Shown here in pieces: positions 17,636 through 26,213 of a stretch of 64,000 bases of DNA. The stretch spans positions 593,834-657,833 of the forward strand of contig NZ_AWSQ01000004.1 of assembly GCF_000498575.2 (NCBI RefSeq). The letters are read 5' to 3'. How positions within the stretch are numbered: the stretch's first letter is position 1; the number at the start of each line of letters is the position of its first letter. Source of the stretch: Pseudomonas taeanensis MS-3 (lineage in GTDB: Bacteria > Pseudomonadota > Gammaproteobacteria > Pseudomonadales > Pseudomonadaceae). The notes below the pieces were generated by a model. The model ran no database searches and was not told the origin of the DNA. It saw only the letters and a program-made list of their open reading frames with translations. Position numbers and translations under genes: made by a program.

Positions 17636-19249
17636 ATGACCTTGTCGCTGCTCAGCCGATACGCCTTCTTCGTTTTTTGCGTGCTTTTCACCCTGGTTAG
17701 CCTGGCGTTCCTGCAGCATGAGTGGCTGTGGCCCTTCACCCTAATCAGCGCCGTACTTAGCCTTATCGGCATCGGCGATCTGCTGCAGACGCGTCAGGCG
17801 GTGCGGCGCAACTACCCGATCCTTGGCAACATCCGCTACCTGGTCGAAGGTATCCGCCCGGAGATTCGCCAGTATCTGCTGGAGGCGGACGGCGACCGAC
17901 TGCCGTTCTCCCGCGCGCAACGCACCCTGGTCTATGCCCGAGCCAAGAATGAGGGCGCCGACAAACCCTTCGGCACGCTGCTGGATGTTTACCAGAACGG
18001 CTTCGAGTTCATCAGCCACTCCATGCGTCCCGCCCCCCTGAGCGACCCTGAAAGTTTCCGCGTCCTCATCGGCGGGCCGCAGTGCAGCCAGCCCTACTCC
18101 GCCTCGTTGTTGAATATCTCGGCAATGAGTTTCGGTTCGCTGAGTGCCAACGCCATTCGTGCCCTGAACAAGGGGGCGAAGCTCGGCAACTTCGCCCATG
18201 ACACCGGCGAGGGCAGCATCAGCGCCTACCACCGCGAGCATGGCGGTGACTTGATCTGGGAGTTGGGCAGTGGTTACTTCGGTTGCCGCACCAGCGATGG
18301 ACGATTCGACCCGCAGCGTTTCGCCGTTCAGGCGCAACAGCCACAAGTACGCATGATCGAAATCAAACTGAGCCAGGGCGCCAAGCCCGGCCACGGCGGC
18401 ATTCTGCCAAAGCACAAGGTCACCACGGAGATCTCCGCGACCCGTGGTGTGCCGTTGGGCGAAGACTGTATCTCGCCGTCGCGGCACAGCGCCTTCTCCA
18501 CACCGACCGAACTGTTGCAGTTCATCGCCCAGTTACGCGAACTGTCGGGCGGCAAACCGGTTGGTTTCAAGCTATGCCTCGGTCACCCCTGGGAATTCAT
18601 GGGCATCGCCAAGGCCATGTTGGAGACCGGCATCATGCCGGACTTCATCGTCGTCGACGGAAAGGAAGGCGGCACCGGCGCCGCGCCACTGGAATTCACC
18701 GACCATATTGGCGTGCCTATGCGCGAAGGCCTGCTGTTCGTGCACAACACCCTGGTCGGTTGCGGCCTGCGCGAACAGATCAAGCTCGGGGCCAGCGGCA
18801 AGATCGTCAGCGCCTTCGACATTGCCTGCGTGCTGGCCATCGGCGCCGACTGGGCCAACTCGGCGCGCGGGTTCATGTTCGCCATCGGCTGCATCCAGAG
18901 TCGCAGCTGTCACACCAACAAATGCCCGACCGGCGTCGCCACCCAGGACCCGCTGCGCCAGCGCGCCCTGGTGCCCGAGGACAAGGCACAACGGGTATTC
19001 AACTTCCACCGCAACACCCTCAGAGGACTGGCGGAGATGCTCGCCGCTGCTGGCCTCGAGCATCCGGCGCAACTCGACGCCAAGCATCTGGTGCGGCGCA
19101 TGTCGGCCAGCGAGATCAAGCTGTTCTCCCAGCAACACGTGTTCCTCAAGCCAGGTGAGTTGCTGGACGACCAACAGGTTACCGGCGAGTTCTATCAGCG
19201 CATGTGGCAGATGGCGCGCACGGACAGCTTCGATGCGGCGCAAGCCTGA
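17636..19249 (+). CDS. FMN-binding glutamate synthase family protein (GltB-domain, membrane-anchored)
   Basis: 537 residues: two N-terminal membrane helices (about 5-25 and 30-47), then a glutamate-synthase-type TIM barrel. The barrel shows LNISAMSFGSLSANAIRALN, HDTGEGSISAYH, QGAKPGHGGILPKHK, DFIVVDGKEGGTGAAPLEF and the 3Fe-4S ligand pattern C-x5-C-x4-C in GCIQSRSCHTNKCPTG (about residues 421-435). The glutaminase domain and the GltD partner are missing, so it is not a classical GOGAT. This family's reaction is not established; flavin- and Fe-S-dependent redox chemistry is inferred. It is apparently a single-gene unit. Confidence 0.9.
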   Translation: MTLSLLSRYAFFVFCVLFTLVSLAFLQHEWLWPFTLISAVLSLIGIGDLLQTRQAVRRNYPILGNIRYLVEGIRPEIRQYLLEADGDRLPFSRAQRTLVYARAKNEGADKPFGTLLDVYQNGFEFISHSMRPAPLSDPESFRVLIGGPQCSQPYSASLLNISAMSFGSLSANAIRALNKGAKLGNFAHDTGEGSISAYHREHGGDLIWELGSGYFGCRTSDGRFDPQRFAVQAQQPQVRMIEIKLSQGAKPGHGGILPKHKVTTEISATRGVPLGEDCISPSRHSAFSTPTELLQFIAQLRELSGGKPVGFKLCLGHPWEFMGIAKAMLETGIMPDFIVVDGKEGGTGAAPLEFTDHIGVPMREGLLFVHNTLVGCGLREQIKLGASGKIVSAFDIACVLAIGADWANSARGFMFAIGCIQSRSCHTNKCPTGVATQDPLRQRALVPEDKAQRVFNFHRNTLRGLAEMLAAAGLEHPAQLDAKHLVRRMSASEIKLFSQQHVFLKPGELLDDQQVTGEFYQRMWQMARTDSFDAAQA

Positions 19250-19567
19250 TGAGCCGCGAAAGGCCTTGCCGACCCTGAAGCGGTACAGCGCGCTGAATAA
19301 AGGCGCTTCACGGATAGCCTGAATAGCCGGGTAGCGCAGCAGCCTTGTAGGCTGGCCTAGCGGCGCATGCCGTCGGAGCGCAGACGAAACAGGCTGCCGA
19401 GCGCCGCGTAACCCAGCACGGCGTCGGCTCTCACGCTAACCATGCTGGGTTCCGTAGCGCCAGATTCGCCTACTGGCGCGGGCCATCGCGCACACGTCTG
19501 ACCCGACCTGCGACTCCGATGGATACTTCTGATACGTCACACTGGCAGCAAGGAGTTAAGCCTGCGC
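19250..19567. repeat. Intergenic region with REP-like inverted repeat
   Basis: About 320 bp before the ABC operon. Arms 19401-19418 and 19443-19460 are imperfect inverted copies (14 of 18 positions), centred on a 'GCGTAACCCAGCA' motif that recurs as CGGCGTAACCCAACAGCG near 38789-38806 beside other repeats. Such degenerate mobile intergenic repeats are common in Pseudomonas. No coding sequence is seen. Confidence 0.45.
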
Positions 19568-20233
19568 ATGTTGATCGTCGAAGACCTGCATAAGTCATTC
19601 GCCACCGCTCAGGGCCGTCTGCCTGTCTTGCGCGGGGTGCAGCTGCAGTTGGCCGCTGGCACCAGCCTGGCCCTGATGGGCGAGTCCGGCAGCGGCAAGA
19701 GCACCCTGCTGCACCTGATCGCCGGTCTGGAGCGGGTCGATAGCGGGCGTATCCTGATCCATGGCCAGCCGCTCAATGGACACAACGAAGCCGAGCTGGC
19801 GCGCTGGCGTCGCGAAGGCATCGGCCTGGTGTTTCAGCAGTACAACCTGATCAGCAGTCTCAACGTCGCCGCCAACCTGGCCTTTCAGGCACGCCTGGCC
19901 GGGCGCCAGGATGCCCAGTGGCAGAGCCACCTGAGTGAACGTTTGGGACTTGCCCCCTTGCTCCAGCGCTATCCCGAGCAGCTCTCCGGCGGCCAGCAAC
20001 AACGCCTGGCCATTGGCCGTGCCCTGGCCGCCCGACCGCAATTGGTGCTCGCCGACGAACCCACTGGCAGCCTGGATGAGACCAGCAGCGAAGCGGTGCT
20101 TGAGCTGTTTCTGGAGCTGGTGCGCGAGGCTGGCAGCAGTCTGTTGATGGTCACCCACAGCGCCCGGCTGGCGGCCCGCCTGGCCCATCGCTTGTACCTG
20201 CACCAGGGACGGGTGCAGGCCCTGGAAGACTGA
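19568..20233 (+). CDS. ABC transporter ATP-binding protein (LolD/MacB-like)
   Basis: 221-residue ATPase with Walker A GESGSGKST (residues 38-46), Q-loop in LVFQQYNLISS, signature LSGGQQQR (about 138-145), Walker B LVLADEP (about 160-166) and switch His in MVTHS. The closest family pattern is the LolD/MacB/FtsE group, which drives lipoprotein release or tripartite export rather than solute import. The permease gene overlaps its stop codon (TGATG), and an AttH-type lipoprotein follows, forming a three-gene operon. Confidence 0.93.
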   Translation: MLIVEDLHKSFATAQGRLPVLRGVQLQLAAGTSLALMGESGSGKSTLLHLIAGLERVDSGRILIHGQPLNGHNEAELARWRREGIGLVFQQYNLISSLNVAANLAFQARLAGRQDAQWQSHLSERLGLAPLLQRYPEQLSGGQQQRLAIGRALAARPQLVLADEPTGSLDETSSEAVLELFLELVREAGSSLLMVTHSARLAARLAHRLYLHQGRVQALED

Positions 20234-22704
20234 TGGACAACCTGCGCGTTTGTCTGCTGGCGCTGCTCAGCCATTGGCGCCGCCATCCCCTGCAGTTCTT
20301 CAGCATCCTGGTCGGCCTGTGGCTGGCTACCACCTTGTGGACCGGCGTGCAGGCGCTCAACAGTCAGGCGCGCAGTGATTACGCGCGGGCCAGCGCGGTG
20401 CTCGCCGGCCCGGCGCAGGTCCAACTCATTCCGCGACGCGGCGAGCGTATCCCCCAGTCGGCCTACATCGGTCTGCGCCGCGCCGGTTGGCCGGTGTCGC
20501 CGCTGCTCGAGGGTCGCCTGCGCTTCGCCGGCGAGCCGCCGATCAGTGTGCAGTTACTGGGTATCGAACCCTTGACCCTGCCCGCCGGATTGCAGGTAGC
20601 CGGGCAATCCAGCGAGCGACTCGACCTGGCGAGCTTTCTCGGTGAGCCAGGACAAGCCTGGATTGCCCCGGATACGCTGCAACGCCTGGGTCTGCAGGCC
20701 GGCGACGTGGCGCTCACGCTGGATGGCCAGCGCCTGCCGCCCTTGCAGCTGCAGGCACAGCTGGCGCCCGGAGTAATAGTGGTGGACATCGGCCGCGCGC
20801 AAGCACTACTGCACGCACCCGATCAGCTGTCACGCCTGCTACTGCCTGGCGACTTCAGCGCGCCGGCGCTGCCACCCACGCTGCTCGACAGCCTGCAGCT
20901 CCAGCCAGCGGCGGACGGCGACGATCTGCAGCGCCTGACCGACAGCTTCCACCTCAACCTCACTGCGCTGGGCCTGCTGGCCTTCATCGTCGGTCTGTTC
21001 ATCGTCCATGCCGCCATCGGCCTGGCCCTGGAGCAGCGCCGCGGACTGCTGCGCACCCTGCGCGCCTGCGGCGTCAGCCTGGCTACGCTGCTTGGCACGC
21101 TGGGCCTAGAGCTCGGCTTGCTGGCCCTGCTCGGTGGCTTGGCCGGGGTCGCCAGCGGCTATCTGCTGGCCAGCCTGCTGTTGCCGGATGTCGCCGCCAG
21201 CCTGCGTGGGCTGTACGGCGCTGAAGTAGCCGGACAGCTCAGCCTGTCTCCCCTGTGGTGGCTGACCGGCCTGGCCATTAGCCTGCTCGGCGCCTTACTG
21301 GCCGGCGCCAGCAGCCTGCTACGCGCGGCCCGCCTGCCCTTGTTGGCGCTGGCGCAGCCGCAAGCCTGGCGTGTGGCCCAGGGGATCTGGCTCAAGCGCC
21401 AGGCCCTGGTCGCCTGCGCCTTGTTGCTAGTGGCCGTGGCCGTCTGGCGCTATGGCGACAGCCTGCTGGCCGGCTTCGCCTTACTCGCGAGCCTGCTGCT
21501 GGCAGCTGCGTTACTCCTGCCCGCCCTGCTCGACGGCAGCTTGGCACTGCTCGCGCGCCTGTGCCGAGGGCCGTTGAGCGAGTGGTTCGTGGCCGACAGT
21601 CGTCAGCAGTTGCCAGCCCTGTCGCTGGCCTTGATGGCCCTGCTGCTGGCTCTGGCCGCCAGCGTCGGGGTCGGCAGCATGACCGAAGGTTTTCGCCAGA
21701 CCTTCAGCGGCTGGCTTGATCAGCGCCTGGCCGCGGAGTTGTACCTGGCGCCTCGCGACGGCGACCAAGCCAACGCCGTGATCGGCTGGCTCGAGGATCA
21801 GCCGGGGGTCGAGGCAATCCTTCCGCAACGTCGCGTCGAGCTGCGGCTGCAGGGACGGCCGGCGCAGTTGCAGGGCATCGTCGATCACCCCACCTACCGA
21901 CAACACTGGCCCTTGCTGGAAGCCCAAGCGAATGCCTGGGACAAGCTGGCGGCGGGCCAGGGTGTGATGCTCAGCGAGCAGCTGGCCCGCCATCTGCGGA
22001 TAACCTTGGACGCCACCCTGCAGCTGCCGAGCGAGACAGGCGTACAGCAGCTGCCGGTGGTGGCGCTGTACGCCGACTACGGCAATCCCAAGGGCCATAT
22101 GCTGGTCAACGTCGACTGGCTGCGCCAGCACTGGTCGCAAGCCCCCATCAGCAACATCAGTCTGCGTGTGGCTCCTGAACAAGTTGCAAGCCTGAAGAGT
22201 GCCCTGGAACAACGCTTCGTCCTGGAGGGCGCGCGACTGATCGACCAGCAAGGCCTGAAGAGCTGGTCGACGCAGATATTCGAACGCACCTTCGCCGCCA
22301 CTGCGGCGCTCAACAGCCTGACCCTCGGTGTAGCGGGCGTGGCCCTGTTCATCAGCCTGCTGACCCTCGGCCAGAGTCGCCTGAGTCAGCTGGCGCCACT
22401 CTGGGCCCTCGGCCTGAGTCGCCCACGTCTGGCCTGGCTGAGCCTGGCGCAGACACTTATGCTCTCCAGCCTGACGGTGCTATTGGCCATGCCACTGGGC
22501 CTGTTGCTGGCCTGGTGTCTGGTGGCGGTGGTCAATGTGCAGGCCTTCGGCTGGCGCCTACCGCTGCATGTATTTCCCGTACAACTGTTGCAACTGGCCC
22601 TGCTCGGCCTGCTCACCAGCCTGCTCGCCGCAGCCGGGCCACTCTGGCAACTGGCACGCCAGTCACCTGCCGACCTGCTGAGGCAATTTGCCGATGAACG
22701 CTAA
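20233..22704 (+). CDS. ABC transporter permease with two FtsX/MacB-type domains
   Basis: 823-residue inner-membrane permease. The N-terminal helix (about 18-35) is followed by a large periplasmic domain, three helices (about 250-375), a central hydrophobic stretch (about 385-435), a second periplasmic domain and a final FtsX three-helix unit (about 690-815). It is thus a tandem-FtsX permease that can act as a monomer, like AttF/AttG-type or lipoprotein-handling permeases. The start ATG overlaps the ATPase stop codon and the end overlaps the next gene by 11 nt, which shows tight translational coupling. The substrate is probably a lipophilic envelope compound (inference). Confidence 0.9.
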   Translation: MDNLRVCLLALLSHWRRHPLQFFSILVGLWLATTLWTGVQALNSQARSDYARASAVLAGPAQVQLIPRRGERIPQSAYIGLRRAGWPVSPLLEGRLRFAGEPPISVQLLGIEPLTLPAGLQVAGQSSERLDLASFLGEPGQAWIAPDTLQRLGLQAGDVALTLDGQRLPPLQLQAQLAPGVIVVDIGRAQALLHAPDQLSRLLLPGDFSAPALPPTLLDSLQLQPAADGDDLQRLTDSFHLNLTALGLLAFIVGLFIVHAAIGLALEQRRGLLRTLRACGVSLATLLGTLGLELGLLALLGGLAGVASGYLLASLLLPDVAASLRGLYGAEVAGQLSLSPLWWLTGLAISLLGALLAGASSLLRAARLPLLALAQPQAWRVAQGIWLKRQALVACALLLVAVAVWRYGDSLLAGFALLASLLLAAALLLPALLDGSLALLARLCRGPLSEWFVADSRQQLPALSLALMALLLALAASVGVGSMTEGFRQTFSGWLDQRLAAELYLAPRDGDQANAVIGWLEDQPGVEAILPQRRVELRLQGRPAQLQGIVDHPTYRQHWPLLEAQANAWDKLAAGQGVMLSEQLARHLRITLDATLQLPSETGVQQLPVVALYADYGNPKGHMLVNVDWLRQHWSQAPISNISLRVAPEQVASLKSALEQRFVLEGARLIDQQGLKSWSTQIFERTFAATAALNSLTLGVAGVALFISLLTLGQSRLSQLAPLWALGLSRPRLAWLSLAQTLMLSSLTVLLAMPLGLLLAWCLVAVVNVQAFGWRLPLHVFPVQLLQLALLGLLTSLLAAAGPLWQLARQSPADLLRQFADER

Positions 22705-23767
22705 AGCCTGCTGGCTGCTAAGCCTGACGCTACTGCTCGGCGCCTGCGAGGAGACCACACCAACACCTCAGGGCTTTGCCGGCCTGGGCCAGGCCAGCGA
22801 CGCCTTCCTGGCCGTAACGCCCCAGCGCACGCTGCAATTCCCCGCCGACCATGGCGCCCATTCCGGCTATCGCATCGAGTGGTGGTACGTCACCGCCAAC
22901 CTGACCGATGAACAGGGCCGCGACTGGGGCGCACAGTGGACCCTGTTCCGCTCGGCCCTGCGCCCCGGGGCCGACCAAGCCGGCTGGTACAGTCCCAACC
23001 TGTGGATGGGCCACGCCGGGCTGAGCGGTCCCTTCGGTCATCAGGTCGCGGAAACCCTGGCGCGCGGCGGCGTCGGCCAGGCCGGGGTTGAAGCACAGCC
23101 GTTTCACGCCTGGATCGATGACTGGTCGCTGCGCAGCACCCACGGCTCAGGCCTCGATCATCTACAGATGCAGGCCCGCGGCGAAGGCTTCGCCTACCAC
23201 CTGCAACTCGACAGCGAGGGGCCGTTGGTGCTGCATGGGAAACAGGGCTACAGCGAGAAATCCGGCCAGGGCCAGGCCTCGTATTACTACAGCCAGCCGT
23301 TCTACCGGGTCAGCGGCGAAATCGAACGCGATGGCCAGCGCTATCGGGTCAGCGGTCAAGCCTGGCTCGATCGCGAATGGAGCAGCCAGCCGCTGGCAGC
23401 GCAGCAACAGGGCTGGGACTGGTTCTCTCTGCACCTGCAGGGCGGCGCCAAGCTGATGCTGTTCCAGGTCAGACAGGCCGATGGTGAGCCTTACCGGGCC
23501 GGCACCTGGATCGCCGCAGACGGCCAGACTCGGGCGCTGTCCGCTGAGCAGATCCACCTGACTCCATTGCACTGGAGTAACCAGCAAACGGGGCGCAAGG
23601 TACCCACCCAGTGGCGTGTGGAAGTACCGACGTACCAGCTGTCCGTGGAGGTGCAGGCCATCGAAACGCAAGCCTGGATGACCACACGCTTCCCCTACTG
23701 GGAGGGACCGGTGCGCCTGAGCGGCAGCCACCAAGGCCGTGGCTACCTGGAAATGACCGGCTATTGA
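22694..23767 (+). CDS. AttH/CrtC-like lipocalin-family lipoprotein
   Basis: 357-residue exported lipoprotein. The signal peptide ends in a lipobox (LTLLLGACEE, acylated Cys near residue 17). The mature part matches the AttH/carotenoid 1,2-hydratase-like lipocalin fold: HSGYRIEWWYVTANLTDEQG, then ASYYYSQPFYRVSGEI, then QAWLDREWSSQPL, then GWDWFSLHLQGGAKLMLFQV. AttH proteins partner MacB-like ABC permeases, as the two coupled upstream genes do here, suggesting capture or export of a hydrophobic ligand at the periplasmic face. The chosen ATG lies inside the permease gene; a TTG at 22688 is less likely. The next gene (RetSat-like) is convergent. Confidence 0.88.
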   Translation: MNAKACWLLSLTLLLGACEETTPTPQGFAGLGQASDAFLAVTPQRTLQFPADHGAHSGYRIEWWYVTANLTDEQGRDWGAQWTLFRSALRPGADQAGWYSPNLWMGHAGLSGPFGHQVAETLARGGVGQAGVEAQPFHAWIDDWSLRSTHGSGLDHLQMQARGEGFAYHLQLDSEGPLVLHGKQGYSEKSGQGQASYYYSQPFYRVSGEIERDGQRYRVSGQAWLDREWSSQPLAAQQQGWDWFSLHLQGGAKLMLFQVRQADGEPYRAGTWIAADGQTRALSAEQIHLTPLHWSNQQTGRKVPTQWRVEVPTYQLSVEVQAIETQAWMTTRFPYWEGPVRLSGSHQGRGYLEMTGY

Positions 23768-23850
23768 GCATCCGCCTGGCCCCCCGTGTGAACGGACAGC
23801 CGCCTTGAATGCTCACGACGCTCTGCCCAGGTGCAGCCGGTAGAACTGAA

Positions 23851-25500
23851 TCAGCTGACGGGGCTGGCGACGGCGCCGTCGTCCGGTTTCTCCGAGTAAA
23901 CGTCCGCGATCATCTGCTTGACCTTGTAGGCGCGCCAGCCGAGCATGCGCGCAGTGGTCAGTACCCCGCCCATCAGCGCCCCGCCAACCCCGGCGGTGAC
24001 CACATCGGAGCCGGTCAGGTAGAAGTTCTTGATCGGCGTCTGCGGGTGAATCCAGTGTTGCTGGAAGCGCTCAACGCTGTGCTCGATGCCATAAATCTCG
24101 CCAACCTGGTTCCACTGGAACCACTCGGTGGACAACGGCGTAGACAGCTCACAGTAATCCAGCGCCTCGCGCAACTGCGGCTGATGCGTGTACAGCGCTT
24201 CCAGCAGCACCGTGGTGATCTCTTGCTTGAAGGCCTCGTAATCTTCGCCGCGCTTGTTCCAGGTGCTGCCCTTCCACTGTTCGAACCACTGCGGGAAACT
24301 CGGCGCGACGATCTCTACCGTGGATTTACCCGGATAGCGACGGTTCCAGTCCGGGTCCTTGGCCGAGGGGAAGGAGATGTAGATCATCGGGAACTCCAGC
24401 CCCGGTGAATCCATAAAGCGCTTCACGCTGAGATCGTGATCGAACTCCGGGTACAACCAGAAGTTGGTTTTCGGCAGCCCCAGGCTGGCGGCATCGCCCT
24501 TGAAGCCTGCGTACAGGCACACATGCGAGGCCGAGGGTTCGACCTGCTTGAGGTGCTCGAGCAGACCATGCTGCTCGACCACCTCCTTGGGTAGCAGGCG
24601 CTGGTAGGTCGGCAGCAAACCGGCGCAACTGACCACCGCGTCGGCGCTGATCTCATGGCCATCCTTGACCAGGCGTACGCCATAGGCGCGGTTGTCCTTG
24701 ACCAATACTTGCTCGACACCGGCGTAGGTGAAGACATGGCCGCCGGCCGCCTCGATCACCGGAATAATGGTTTCGGCAATGCGTACCGAGCCGCCGACCG
24801 GGTAGTTGCCGCCGGTGATGTAATGCTTGGCCACCATGGCGTGCATCATGAAGGCGGCTTGCGCCGGCGGCAGGCCATAGTCGCCCCACTGCGCGGTGAG
24901 CACGCCGATCAGCTGCTGGTTGCTGGTCAGGCCCTCAAGCACCTCGCGGGTGCTCTTGAAGAAATACGCTGGGAACAAGCGCTGGCGCAGCTTGTTGTAC
25001 AGCACGCCCAAGCTGCGCGGCAGCGCCTGACCGGCAAAGTAGCGCGGAATCTTCTGACTGACCTCGGAGATCAGCTCGACATAGCGATCGATGGCCGCGC
25101 CCTCCTCGGGAAAATGCTTCTTCACCTCGGCCTTGAAGGCATCACGTCCGGCCAGATACCGGAACGGCTGATCCCCGATGACGATATGGTCGTAGTGCTC
25201 ATCCATCGGCGCCCATTGCAGCTGGCCATCGCTGATCACATCGAACACCCGACGGATCATCGACCAGGGCTTATGCACCTCGCCGATGTAATGCACGCCC
25301 ACGTCCCACTCATAGCCTCCTCGCTCGTAGACGTGGGTATAGCCGCCGGCGGTGTAGTGCTGTTCCAGCACGCAGACCTTTTTACCGGCCTTGGCCAGCA
25401 GCGCAGCGTTGCACAGACCGCCTATGCCTGAGCCGACGACAATTACGTCGTAATGGGTAAGGGCTTTGTGCGGACGAAAACGGCTGCCTGTGCGTTTCAT
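23851..25500 (-). CDS. FAD-dependent oxidoreductase of the phytoene desaturase / retinol saturase (RetSat) type
   Basis: 549-residue flavoprotein with the N-terminal dinucleotide-binding motif DVIVVGSGIGGLCNAALLAK, then VLEQHYTAGGYTHVYERGGY and DVGVHYIGEV, and a C-terminal FAD-contact region (NFYLTGSDVVTAGVGGALMG). These match the carotenoid isomerase / all-trans-retinol 13,14-reductase branch. It probably reduces or isomerises a polyunsaturated lipid-like substrate; no carotenoid genes lie nearby. Start: ATG at 25500 with a CGGAG Shine-Dalgarno; an upstream ATG at 25569 would place coding sequence across the operator palindromes. It is divergent from a PadR regulator and probably repressed by it. 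Confidence 0.87.
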   Translation of the reverse strand: MKRTGSRFRPHKALTHYDVIVVGSGIGGLCNAALLAKAGKKVCVLEQHYTAGGYTHVYERGGYEWDVGVHYIGEVHKPWSMIRRVFDVISDGQLQWAPMDEHYDHIVIGDQPFRYLAGRDAFKAEVKKHFPEEGAAIDRYVELISEVSQKIPRYFAGQALPRSLGVLYNKLRQRLFPAYFFKSTREVLEGLTSNQQLIGVLTAQWGDYGLPPAQAAFMMHAMVAKHYITGGNYPVGGSVRIAETIIPVIEAAGGHVFTYAGVEQVLVKDNRAYGVRLVKDGHEISADAVVSCAGLLPTYQRLLPKEVVEQHGLLEHLKQVEPSASHVCLYAGFKGDAASLGLPKTNFWLYPEFDHDLSVKRFMDSPGLEFPMIYISFPSAKDPDWNRRYPGKSTVEIVAPSFPQWFEQWKGSTWNKRGEDYEAFKQEITTVLLEALYTHQPQLREALDYCELSTPLSTEWFQWNQVGEIYGIEHSVERFQQHWIHPQTPIKNFYLTGSDVVTAGVGGALMGGVLTTARMLGWRAYKVKQMIADVYSEKPDDGAVASPVS

Positions 25501-25525
25501 ACGGGGTCTCCGGCGTATTTTTGTT

Positions 25526-25541
25526 ATGCAAGTATTTGCAT
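25526..25541. promoter_or_regulatory. Palindromic operator 1 (ATGCAA-N4-TTGCAT), probable PadR site
   Basis: Perfect 6-bp dyad with a 4-nt centre, located 26 bp before the oxidoreductase start codon and in the divergent gap shared with the PadR gene. An almost identical second copy lies 38 bp away. Confidence 0.7.
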
Positions 25542-25563
25542 AAATAAGCCAGTCGCGCGAGAA

Positions 25564-25579
25564 ATGCAACTTTTTGCAT
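25564..25579. promoter_or_regulatory. Palindromic operator 2 (ATGCAA-N4-TTGCAT), probable PadR site
   Basis: Same half-sites as operator 1 with centre CTTT instead of GTAT. Centre-to-centre distance is 38 bp, between three and four helical turns, which would suit two bound dimers. It lies 43 bp before the PadR start codon. Confidence 0.7.
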
Positions 25580-25621
25580 ATCCATTTAGAATGACCGCCC
25601 TCCCTCTACCACGGACTCAGC

Positions 25622-26167
25622 ATGTCTCTACGCCACGCCATACTCACCCTGCTGGCAACCGAACCGGCTAGCGGTTACGACATCGTCCGTCACTTCAAGC
25701 AGTCGCTCGGCTACTTCTGGAACGCCAAGCACCAGCAGGTCTATCAGGAACTGCGCCGCCTGAGCGATGAAGGCTGGTTGGAATATGCCGAGCAGGCGCA
25801 GGCCGACAAACCGGACAAGAAGATCTACAGCATCAGTCCGGGCGGACGCGCCGAACTCAAGCGCTGGCTGGCCGAACCGGTGCCACCGAACAAGCTCAAC
25901 GATGCCCTGCTGGTTAAGCTGTACGCCGGCGCGCTGGCGGAACCGGACAACCTGTGCGAGGAAATGGCCCGCCATCGCGCCACCCATATAGCCACGCTTG
26001 ATAGCCTGCTGGAGATAGAGCGGCGCTATCTGGCCCTCCCCCCCACTGAACAGGTCCAGCAGCGTCTGCCCTACCTGACCCTGCGCCGCGGCATCATCGG
26101 CGAACAGGCCTGGCTGGCCTGGGCCGATGAGGTAGAACCCGAACTGGCGGCGCGTACCCTTAGCTAG
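25622..26167 (+). CDS. PadR-family transcriptional regulator
   Basis: 181-residue regulator. The winged-helix PadR domain covers residues 1-75 (MSLRHAILTLLATEPASGYD, then IVRHFKQSLGYFWNAKHQQV, then LEYAEQAQADKPDKKIYSIS), followed by a C-terminal helical dimerisation region with the family's typical 'LLVKLYAGAL' and ERRYLALP segments. PadR proteins usually repress neighbouring genes until a small hydrophobic ligand binds. The divergent RetSat-like gene and twin palindromes in the gap make this pair an obvious regulon. The start has only a weak CGGA Shine-Dalgarno. Confidence 0.92.
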   Translation: MSLRHAILTLLATEPASGYDIVRHFKQSLGYFWNAKHQQVYQELRRLSDEGWLEYAEQAQADKPDKKIYSISPGGRAELKRWLAEPVPPNKLNDALLVKLYAGALAEPDNLCEEMARHRATHIATLDSLLEIERRYLALPPTEQVQQRLPYLTLRRGIIGEQAWLAWADEVEPELAARTLS

Positions 26168-26213
26168 CGATTGAACTGAGGGCCGCAAGAGCCTGAGATT
26201 ACGCGCGGCATGC

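Noticed and set aside
18283..19322. Long open frames of about 290 codons in other frames of the glutamate-synthase-like gene
   Set aside because: Arg/His/Pro-rich composition typical of shifted GC-rich coding sequence; the in-frame gene has clear family motifs.
25500..25569. Upstream ATG of the RetSat-like gene
   Set aside because: It would make the protein cover the operator palindromes; the ATG at 25500 has a better Shine-Dalgarno and precedes the conserved region.
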